Position numbers and translations under genes: made by a program | Origin: Poronia punctata | Lineage: Eukaryota; Ascomycota; Sordariomycetes; Xylariales; Xylariaceae | Direction of reading: 5' to 3' | DNA: 58,230 nucleotides | Assembly: GCA_022579005.1 (NCBI GenBank) | Contig: MU401681.1 | Coordinates: 1-58,230, forward strand | In this document: positions 45,303-54,699 of the stretch, in pieces | Layout: every line of letters begins with the position of its first letter | Numbering within the stretch: the stretch's first letter is position 1 | The notes under the pieces: model-generated | What the model was told of the DNA's origin: nothing | Seen by the model: only the letters and a program-made list of their open reading frames with translations | Database searches by the model: none

Positions 45303-48163
45303 TGCAAGAGCCACCTTTTAAGGGCCAGTTCTGTGGAAGACGCAAGCACAACGACGTCGGGGAAGAGTCAGAATTAGGATATGATACAAAAATAAGTACA
45401 GACAACGTATAAGGGAGGAGAACCCGCTAATGAACGATGCATTAGCAAATCTCGCCACAGTCCTCGAAAAGCCTTCATCAACGAGCGCCGGAGTAAGACC
45501 CAGCCAGCGGCGCTGACCCTAGTCGTGATGCGAGTACGATGATACTAGACGAGGGCGTCCCGATGGTGGAGAGCAACATAACTTGGCCCCTCGCTCGACA
45601 GACAAGCGGCCGAAGTAACTCAGGTATTCTACTGGATGGGAAAGTACCTAGGCTACCTACTCGAGCACTACCTGTTGGTCAACAATTGGAAGGGAAAGTG
45701 CCTTCCACGAGATGGCGGATCTGAGGAAGGTCAACCTGCCCACTAGGTGTACTTACCGTGGTCCTTCTTATGCTCCGATGTGTAGCATCGATACATGCCA
45801 ACCTACATCATATTCTCCTTCTACCTACACGCAGTGAGAAGTAGGCAGTACTTTAGGTAGTGAGCCTAGTTCGATGCTGATGGCGTGAAGCGCCTACCTA
45901 CGTGCGGTGTCCTAACAACTTCCGGCAATGGGAAAGGGGTATGCTGTAGGTAGAAGGTAGACCTGTCTCATGATCTATTCTCACCAGTAGCAACGCGATG
46001 CACATTCAAACGTCCATAAGGTGTAGTACATTCAACTAATCGTGGGTAGCTTGCCTTGTTGCGATGTTTAGGTTCACTCATCAGGCCAACTCTGGGTTGT
46101 AAGCAGATAGGAGACCTATCTCGACGAGTACGATTAGAAGAAGTTCTACCCTTGAGAGGTGTACACGTTTCCTTTAACCGTTCGCCTACCCCTTTCCAGC
46201 TATAAGCACCCTGGGTGCCTCGGACCGCCGAAGGCGAGTTGTCGATAAACGCACAGGAGGCAACAACACAGTTACACAGAGAAACGACAAAGCCGGCCCC
46301 AGGTGGCTTATAGAAGTGGCAACACGTTGCCATATACAATGCGAATGGGTTAGGCAAGTAATCACCTATAGGAACAGTATGGGGACGAGTCGCCGCCCAT
46401 TGAAACGGGCTGTGAAAGTTCACACCTGTATGCAGTGTATTGTCCCATGAAATTGAAGATATCGCCATACAGACCTCATAGCCGTAAGAATTTGAATAAG
46501 TTTTGACGATTGGGGCAGTGGTTCAATACAAATGCCCAATGCAAAGGAATGTGTACTTCTGCAGCAATTTGGACTCTCAACTTAGCAGGTACTTATTTTG
46601 ATGTTTGGAGACGTCCAGACTAACCGGAATCATCTCCGGAGCAACCATGATAACGATAAATCAATATACAAACAGCAAATCCACCGTAACGCTACCTACC
46701 AAGTTGTGGAAACCGTGTGTTACACTCTACACCGGGCCAGGCTTCCGTTGACCACCCCAAAGGATAGATCCGTGTACATGTAGCTAGCGGACCGTGATAG
46801 AGACATCTTGAGACACGAAGTGGAATCGGGTTACTTGAGGGGCGGAGGCTGAAATATGATATTGAACAAATGGCAAAAAAGGTCGATTTGGACAAGGGCA
46901 CGGATGTCAAAGTCCCGCCCCTCTCGAGGACCCTATACGGGAGTGGTACGTACCTTAGACCTGCCTACGAGTAGGTTAAAATAAGAAGCTCTTTCCCGTG
47001 CCAGATCGAGGCGGTTTTGCCGCCAAATGCACACACGGAGGCAATCCAGGTCAGGATGTCATGCATCCATTGCACGCCCTTAACGCTGATGTCCGTATTT
47101 TTGCTCCAGTCAGCCCATGTAGGTATGTAACTTTGTCATACCGTTAGCTACGAGAAAGCTTTCTATTGTCCAAACACTGGCATGTCCAAAATACTACACG
47201 GTACAAGCCTATTTGTCTAAAAGGTATTGATCCGTACGAGTACAATCCGTCACGCCCGCATTATCGAGACATTGAAAAGCGTTGACCGACTTGTCCATCG
47301 TAGGTATCTGGACTAGGGAGCCAAACTTGGAAACGGGAACGACTACGCGAGGTACGAGTAGAGAGAGGGTCGCGCCTCCTGCACATTCATATATCCCATT
47401 GGTTGTAAGCAGGTGGCAGGTCCCTAGGGGCCTAGGTCGGTGTGCTGCTGAATCCACATAGCACGGCCGAAGACAGTTGGAAGTTACGGCTGCAGGCTCG
47501 GCGAACCAGGGAAGGCGGCAAACCGGCTTAGCATATCAGCCAAAGACCAACAAAAATCACTGGAAAGAGAACACCTGTCCAGAACCTGTCACTTTTCCAG
47601 GTACATGAATACCATGCGGGCAGGGTGCACCGGAACGTGCCCCACATTGTTCCAGAGTGCTGGTGGAGCTTAGAAATCGCCCTGGAGCCCCTCCACTCTC
47701 CCCGCCACATCAACCTATTATTGGTGGCGCTAGTTGCAGGAAGAGCAACCTACTAGACTCAGATGTCAGCTCCCCAGACGGTGTGGACAGATTTATATTC
47801 GGACCTACGCACTTTCTTGCCCCATTAATCAACGGCATGCAAAGGGGACACATCTCCATTCTGGATTTGCCATCGTTATAATATTGTTGAATAGAAGCCC
47901 ATTGTCTTGGTCTGGTGGTCCTGTCAACAACTTTCTACACTTGTTCATCTTCAATTCCTTGCAATCAAAAAGAAAGGTACGTGTCCTCTTAACGACATTC
48001 CTCTTCAAGATCCCAGTGTTTGTCGATTGTGGGTGTGTGTTGTCCTGTCAGTCTGGTGTTTGTGTCACTAGAAGAATTGGACAAGACTGGTCCGACCATT
48101 TGGTACTGGCAAAAAGGGGTGAAGCATAACCACTAACTTCTACCTCAATTGTAGTTCGTCACT
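45303..48163. other. Intergenic, about 2.9 kb, between divergent genes
   Basis: No gene supported. The longest frame (45968-46468 minus, 166 codons, ATG start) has no recognisable family features. TACGAGTA octamers at 46966-46973, 47235-47242 and 47353-47360, and TACCTAC words near 45650 and 45895. A probable 5'-UTR intron of the PDI gene lies at 47977-48154: donor GTACGT, branch CACTAAC near 48130, acceptor AATTGTAG, nine bases before the PDI start codon. Confidence 0.55.
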
Positions 48164-49798
48164 ATGCGTTCGGCGTACAACATTGCCCTCGGGCTACTAG
48201 CGGCTGCCGCCGTGGCATCTGCATCCGATGCAGCCTCGGACGTCGTCCAGCTTAAGAAGGATGACTTCGAGAGTTACGTCAAAGAGAACAGCCTTGTTCT
48301 CGCAGAGTGTATGTTGTCAATGTGCGAGTTCCCTTTTGCGACGGAGGGCTAATAACCGTTTGTAGTCTTTGCCCCTTGGTGTGGCCACTGCAAGGCGCTT
48401 GCCCCCGAATACGAAGAGGCCGCAACCACATTAAAAGAAAAGGATATCAAGTTGGTTAAGGTTGACTGCACAGAGGAGTCCGACCTTTGTCAATCTTACG
48501 GTGTCGAGGGATATCCCACCCTCAAGATCTTCCGTGGCCCCGACAACATTACTCCATATACCGGCCAGCGAAAGGCTGCTGCGTGAGTGCTCTACTGGAG
48601 AACCTCCAATCATTTTCATTGTACTAACACTTTGCGAAGCATCACCTCGTACATGATCAAGCAGTCCCTCCCCGCCGTTTCGACGCTAAACTCCGAGACT
48701 CTCGAGGAATTCAAGACGGCCGATAAGGTTGTGTTGGTTGCTTACGTTGAGGGCTCTGACAAGGCCTCTAGCGAGGCGTACAGCGCCTTTGCCGAGAAGT
48801 TCCGTGATAACTACCTCTTCGGTTCCACAGACGATGCCGCTTTGGCCGAGGCCGAGGGTGTTACACCCCCTGCTGTCGTTCTTTACAAGTCGTTCGATGA
48901 GGGCAAGGCTGTCTTCTCCGAGAAGTTCGACGAGGAGAGCCTAACAAGCTTCACAAAGACCGCCTCCACTCCTTTAGTCGGAGAGGTTGGCCCCGAGACC
49001 TACGCCGACTACATGGGCGCTGGTATTCCCCTTGCTTATATCTTCGCTGAAACTCCTGAAGAGCGAAAGGAGCTCGGTGACGCCCTTAAGCCCCTTGCCG
49101 AGAAGTACCGAGGCAAGATCAACTTCGCCACAATTGATGCGAAGAACTTCGGCGCCCATGCCGGCAACCTGAACCTACCCACAGATAAATTCCCCTCTTT
49201 TGCCATCCAGGAGACCAACAAGAACCAGAAATTCCCCTTCGACATCGAGAAGGAGATCACTGTTGAGAACATTGGCTCTTTTGTTGAGGACTTCTCTACT
49301 GGCAAGATTGAGCCCAGCCTCAAGTCTGAGCCGATTCCCGAGACCCAGGAGGGTCCCGTCACCGTCATTGTTGGTAAGAACTACGAAGATATCGTTTTGG
49401 ACGATTCCAAGGATGTTCTTGTCGAGTTTTATGCCCCCTGGTGCGGCCACTGCAAGGCTTTGGCCCCCAAGTACGAGGAACTCGCTTCTCTTTATGCCGA
49501 TAGCGAGTTCAAGGACAAGGTTGTCATCGCCAAGGTCGACGCCACGGCCAACGACGTTCCTGATGAGATCCGCGGGTTCCCTACCATCAAGTTGTACCCT
49601 GCTGGCGGCAAGGACGAGCCTGTCAACTACAGCGGTTCTCGGACTGTAGACGACCTGATCAACTTTATCAAGGAGAATGGCAAGTACAAGGCCGAGGTTG
49701 AGGAGAAGAAGGAGGAGGAGACGCCAGTAGCCCCCGCTGCTACTGAGGCGGCAGAAGGCGAGGCCGCCAAGGAAGCCCATGAGAAGGACGAACTATAG
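48164..49798 (+). CDS. pdi1: Protein disulfide isomerase
   Basis: ER-lumen oxidoreductase that forms and reshuffles disulfides in secretory proteins. Exons 48164-48308, 48366-48582 and 48640-49798 join in phase to 506 residues. A signal peptide is clear ([20 protein letters not shown]). Domain order is a-b-b'-a': the first thioredoxin active site FFAPWCGHC has its nucleophilic Cys at 54 and partner at 57. The second, FYAPWCGHC, has Cys at 389 and 392. An acidic c-tail follows and the protein ends AHEKDEL, a KDEL retrieval signal. The first intron splits the codon just before the first active site. A 5'-UTR intron (47977-48154) is likely. The repeated [12 protein letters not shown] stretch makes the two active-site exons similar at DNA level. 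Confidence 0.97.
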
Positions 49799-50475
49799 AT
49801 TAATGTATGAGGACGCGGGGGTGCACGAGTGTATACCTACATTGTGTTTTATGCGGTCACGGCTTATGGCTACAGCTCGGGGCAGTTTAATCGACTGACC
49901 CCGAATATGACTCTTCCGGTATATGGGTAAAAACGTCGGCGGAGATCTAGTTTAGGTCCAATGGATTTCTTACCTGTTAGGTCTGCTGGTATGTTTCGAA
50001 TGATGTTTAATCGTGGTCGTAATAATAGGGGAGAGTTGACAACAAAAAAGAAGTAAAATTTATCGCCTGCATAAGAGGCGAGAATGCAACATACAATATT
50101 TCGATGTAACCCAAGGCACAGTAATCGTGATTTCAATTGTCAAGTTGAGTAGCCCTGATTGGGGGAAAAGGGTAAAGGGTCTCGAAGGAAGAAAGCGGTA
50201 GCGCCGGTTTGGCAAAGTCCCAAGGATACTAGTGCACCATAGTGGCAATGATGGGCTGGCACCCTTCTAGTTGTACCTTCTGTGCCTGCCTAGGATGTGC
50301 GTGTAAAGTAGGCCAGAACAATCGGTAGGAGGTACACGTACGTGTACATAAGGGGTAATATAATTCTTGGTATCCCGCTGGCATTTTAAAATCTCCCTCA
50401 CGCCACCCTTCTGGGACTTTTTCGCTGCTCTTCGACATCCCACTGAAAGTTCACACGATAAACAACACAGACAAA
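49799..50475. other. Intergenic: PDI 3' region and upstream of the 116-residue gene
   Basis: No gene seen. The minus-strand frames here have no family features. Confidence 0.6.
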
Positions 50476-51390
50476 ATGGTTGCTCGAATGGTATCTACGG
50501 GGGCGCGAAGTATGTTCGCCGCCTCCAACAGCCTGCGCGCTACCCGCCACTTCCACGCGACTTCACGAACTCTTGCCGATGCCACCGCCGCAGCCCTGCC
50601 CGTTCGCAAGCCCGTCGGCGCATTCCGCGGAGGGTATGTCATGTCTACGTCTTTACTTCTTTCTGATAGTATCTCGGGTAATATAAGACATTATGACTAA
50701 TTGCTTCTCTGGTGATAGCCTCTTCGGTTTCCTCCTCGGCACGACGCTCGCAGGTGGCGGTGTTTACGGTTACACCTTGTTAGTCAAGTCTCTACCTTCT
50801 TTATTCCCCTGCCGACAATATGGCCCCTATTCTCCAAGCCAAACGGGTCAAGCCTTGCTGGCACGTTCCGAAACGAGCCATCTTAGCAACACCGCGCCCC
50901 GACCGCTACGACCAATATTACTTCCCGTGGGACAATATGCTAATCATGATATTCGCTCAGGAGAGACTACAAGGCTTCGAACGAGCTACTGACGGAAGAC
51001 ATCTATGTGCGTTATTGCATTTGATTGATCCGCTTCATCGTTGCCTGGACTCTTGATATTTGGAAAGGGAGGCTAGGAACAGGGAGGGATCGGCGTTGAT
51101 CAACTTGACGCTCGGTCCCGAATTCTTTGCATTTTTCCAGTGAAGAATCCTCACCTTTTTCAATTCATCATGCACCGTTAGCACGCAATACCTTTCCCCC
51201 CTAGATCGAGGCCTGTGCCTTGGGTCTAGGAGGAAAAACATTCACCACTGCACAAACGACCCACGCAGTTGCCGTACAAACTTGCTAACCATTATTCCAA
51301 CAGGCGCTGCAGGCGGCTTGCCAACGATTGAACGCTTATGTGCAGACTTTAGAGGAGAAGATGGATGCCGCAGAGCGGAAACGAAAATAG
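50476..51390 (+). CDS. Probable mitochondrial single-span protein, 116 aa
   Basis: Four exons, 50476-50633, 50719-50778, 50961-51006 and 51304-51390, join in phase to 116 residues. The N-terminus (MVARMVSTGARSMFAASNS, continuing RATRHFHATSRTLA) is rich in Arg, Ser and Ala without acidic residues, a typical mitochondrial presequence with a likely cleavage after HATSRTL. Then come VGAFRGGLFGFLLGTTLAGG (one membrane span with glycine small-residue pattern), the polar linker YKASNELLTEDIYALQAA, and a C-terminal amphipathic helix QTLEEKMDAAERKRK. Exon 3 is only 46 bases; the third intron, 297 bases, is long for this window. The layout (presequence, one span, short coiled coil) is like small inner-membrane assembly factors. 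The family is not identified. Confidence 0.78.
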
Positions 51391-52954
51391 AGACGGACAT
51401 GATTTCTTTTGTTTTATGACGGGATATACACACATACACGGACCTACAGGACACACAAATGCATACGGAGCATAGGATGTGAGGATATTGGTGTCCCACG
51501 AACTGACTTTCGCGGGATCGCCATCTCATCCCATGACCCAACAGGGGGAGCTATCGACACCAAAAGAATGCAACCACAACTTCCTCTTTTCTGTAACTTT
51601 TTGCTAGCGGGAGTTGTAATCTAAAAGTTGAGCCGGAATTCGGCAAGCACAAATCACAAGGTATTCAAAACGATTGACCACTTGAACTGAAGAGATGTTA
51701 TACAAGTTGTTGGTTCCTCGTAATTGCAACATACAGAACATACCTTTCACATTCATTGATGTTGGCGCATTTTCCTACCTACTACCTCTTACACTTAATA
51801 CGCTCCATCACCTTATAGATTCAATAATAAACTATGTTTTCATAAATCTTAAAGAGTTATTATGGATGATGGGAAGATTCCAACTTTGACAAATTAAGCT
51901 TACCAGTAGGTATACTTGCTGCTTTTGCTAGGTTTGACTTATCCTGTTTTGAGTACCTAAGGTAGGTACTTATCTAACATGGATGACTTTAGCTGTGGTT
52001 AACTGCTCCTGTGTCTTTATGCATTGTTTTGTGCAGAAATAAATATTAACTCAAAACGGTTCCAGCCCTTAAACTGTACTACCCACGGTAGGTAGTAACG
52101 CCGCTGGACCAGTACTGCTCGGGACTCCGGACTGGTACCGTTGTACTACTACTCCGTACCTACCTAGTTCCGTGGTCTAAATGCGTGCCGCTATGCATAT
52201 CGTACCAGCAAACCTCAGCTGTACCGGTCTAAGTCCGTACCACTACGGCCTCGGACTGGCATGACGCCGATAGCTGCGAACCCTGTGCCGGCCCGAGCCG
52301 TACAAGATGAGTATCTACTTTGTCCCAGTACGATGATTTCCAGAATGACATAACTACCTTACCTACTTCATCCAGTGCAGAGTGGCGCCCTCGTTCTTTA
52401 CTAGAGGTAGAACACGGTCGACTTCTAAATGCCAATTCCGCACAAGCGATGGATTAATATGCTATTCTTAAGAGTAGTCGGTCGTAGGAGTCCAGTGTTT
52501 GGATCTCTCATCAGCAGGGACCCCTATATGAAATACCGGTATTGATTGGCTTGCTTCCCCCATCGTCAACAAGTAGTTCAGATTCCTCACACGCTGATCA
52601 TTAGCTCTTCTCGAGCCGTCTGTTAGGTAGGTCTTGTACAGAAGCATAGAAAATGTTGAAAATTTTGGATCAGATTACAGAACCATCTACAGTTAGGATT
52701 GACGAGAGTATAAATACATGAACACAAGGTAATGGTTCTAACAGTAAGGTATCGGAACTTACTGCCCAACCTGGCACGTCCTGGTGTAGCTGCAGCGGAG
52801 AACCTTGCCCAGCGCTGTCAAGCGTTACGTTAGAGGCGCAACATATATACCGTACATAAGTCGTGTGAGGATGGACAGAGGATGAAGTCTTCCCTGACGA
52901 GGTGGGTGAGAGCCAGTGGCTATGGCCTGTCATCTGGTTTTCGCCCTGGGCATT
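51391..52954. other. Intergenic, about 1.6 kb
   Basis: No gene supported. AT content rises between 51660 and 51900. Several GTAGGTA/TACCTAC words: 51906-51912, 51962-51968 and 52157-52163. The stretch 52100-52330 is more GC-rich, with repeated CCGTACC/GGTACCG-like words, but shows no coding signature. Confidence 0.55.
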
Positions 52955-53683
52955 CTAAGCCACAATGACATCGTAAGCCATGTTGAATTTATTTCGACAG
53001 TTCATACTGACTCGATCGAGCGTCCCCCCAACTTGTGCATTCCACCTGAGCTCATATGTCGAGAACCAAGTATATATTGTCGACTGCTTGATTCGCGCCG
53101 TCTGTGTACTCCGAAGATACTGAAGTAGGTAATGACAGGCGTCATCGAGGTCGTATTCTCGCGCGCCATGGATACCGCCCCCCGAGATTCGATCAACCTT
53201 GCAGCAGAATGCATAGTTCCACGGAGCTGCGAGGACCTTTAGCCCACGCTCATGGAAGATGACTTCGTGTTGAGCAAAGGCTTGGTCCGTAAGAGAGGCT
53301 GCCTGGGCACGGGGCATGAACAGGATTGTACGGTTGTTGAACCAGTCTCCCTATAGGCCCTTTGTCCGCTTAGCTGTGGCCTTGGCACCATCAACAAGCA
53401 AGGCAATCTCTTGGGCAGTCATGTGACTATTGAAGAAATCAACATCGTGGGTAACCATGCGTGATTGGAGGTGGATGGTGTTAACAGCCCCTCCGACAGC
53501 AACCACGGTTACATCGCCTCCTTTCTTTTTAATGAAGGAGGCGACATTGGACAGAGCCTTGAGCAAGACGTCGCGTGTGAGGTTCGGGATGGGGACTTCC
53601 TGGCCAGGGGTTCTTCTTGGAGCGAGCTCTCGTAGTGTATTGGCACTTCGACGTTGCTGCCATGTTGAGAAGCTCTGTCCCAT
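52955..53683 (-). pseudogene. Nucleotidyltransferase-like protein gene with an in-frame stop
   Basis: On the minus strand a start at 53683 (MGQSFSTWQQRRSAN) opens a frame that meets TAG at 53353-53351. It then continues in the same frame to a natural stop at 52955, giving two halves of 110 and about 132 codons. The first half holds VTVVAVGGAVNTIHLQSR followed by THDVDFF, resembling the GG...DxD core of minimal nucleotidyltransferases. The second half (WFNNRTILF, HERGLKVLAAPWNYAFCCKV, then an Asp-rich YDLDDACHYL) reads as the continuation, as in an uncharacterised family common in Pezizomycotina. Apart from the stop, both halves look intact, so the break is recent or the product is truncated. 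No convincing intron removes the TAG (the best is 38 bases with a poor donor). Confidence 0.7.
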
Positions 53684-54480
53684 GATGGAAGTGTTAAACT
53701 AACTCTTGGTATATATGGTTATCCGGAAGGTGTCAGAGATGCAAAAGGACGAATGCTTAGTAGAAGTAATCACAGAGAGTATGAGGTTTCCCTTAGTATA
53801 ATCAACATGAGAAGTGAAGGTCAAGTGAGCTGAGCACTCCTTATATCATCGACAGTCGGGCCTTGAGCGTGTATCTAGTATATACTGAGAGTAGATCTTC
53901 AGACATGTTGGCTGCAGGTCATTCATAGCCTTTGTGGGGGGCGAGGCTTCACGTAGGCGGCTTCGGCTTATTAGATTCGTGACTGATGAGCCGCACGCCG
54001 TCATGGAGAGATCTTGATTCCATCTTCCATCCATGCAGACCTGTGACCATGCCTCGCCGGCCGAGCGGTTAGCCCATGAAGCTAGCATTCATTCATGCCC
54101 ACGCGCAATACGCTGATGCTACATGGGCTGTGCAATTCTGTGCTTCCTGTCCCAAGATTAGTAAACCAACATATACACCTGATGCCAAGAAACTCTCCAC
54201 GAAGGTGCTCTGGGTTTATTATACCTAGCTATTTTATGCGCGAAGATTCAGTTACTAGGTTGCCATTTTGGCAGTTTCGATTGCGGTGCCGAGGTCAGTC
54301 CGTCAAAGACCGACAAGGGTCAAATATAGCGGCCGTGATATCAGTCCTCCTCGTTGAGGCGACGAGTCTTTGTCATAGAGGCGGGTCCTGTTGTATGGTC
54401 AGCTTCCTGTTGGTCTTCGGTCCAATCATTGATGGCATTTGGGTGACGGTCTATACCTAAGGGACAGGGGCAACCGTTCC

Positions 54481-54562
54481 TAACATGCAACCGCTCTTTA
54501 TATATAACTGCTCCTAACATGCAACCGCTCTTAACATGCAACCTCTCCTAACATGCATACCC
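54481..54562. repeat. Four imperfect copies of TAACATGCAACCGCTC
   Basis: Copies begin at 54481, 54515, 54532 and 54549, the first two identical over 16 bases and the last two degraded. Spacing is 34, 17 and 17 bases, so the array is based on a 17-base unit with one copy lost or diverged (the TATATATAACTGCTCC stretch). Confidence 0.85.
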
Positions 54563-54614
54563 CTTTTCGGTAGGGTCAAAATCCAACCAATCAACAACTC
54601 AATATACTGACAGG

Positions 54615-54638
54615 CCCCCCACCCCCCCCCCCCCCCCC
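54615..54638. repeat. Poly-C tract (C6-A-C17)
   Basis: A run of six C, one A and seventeen C, giving a G17 run on the minus strand that could form a quadruplex or be an assembly-error hotspot. It lies just before the transition into the AT-rich tract. Confidence 0.9.
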
Positions 54639-54656
54639 AGTAAGCAAGACCTATCA

Positions 54657-54681
54657 TGTCTGCCGGGTCCTACGGCGGACA
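54657..54681. other. Hairpin at the AT-tract boundary
   Basis: TGTCTGCCG and CGGCGGACA form a 9-bp stem with one G-T wobble around a 7-base loop (GGTCCTA). It sits 18 bases after the poly-C tract and about 30 bases before the AT-rich tract starts. It could be the terminal part of a degraded element, or chance. Confidence 0.5.
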
Positions 54682-54699
54682 ATAGAGGTGACTGTTTGT

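Larger units (their letters stand above)
53684..54640. other. Intergenic next to the right AT-rich tract
   Basis: No gene supported. Contains the upstream region of the broken nucleotidyltransferase-like gene, a four-copy tandem repeat at 54481-54562 and a C-rich tract at 54615-54638. Confidence 0.6.

Noticed and set aside
45968..46468. 166-codon minus-strand frame with an ATG start
   Set aside because: No domain, no plausible promoter context and average composition; likely chance in a long gap.
53326..53375. A 38-base intron removing the in-frame TAG of the nucleotidyltransferase-like gene
   Set aside because: Shorter than other introns here (56 bases is the shortest), the donor GTGCCA is poor, there is no branch site, and the phase would not be kept.
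54060..54115. GGCCGAGCGGTTAGC resembling the D-arm of tRNA-Ser/Leu
   Set aside because: No acceptor stem, anticodon arm or B-box could be paired around it; at most a remnant.
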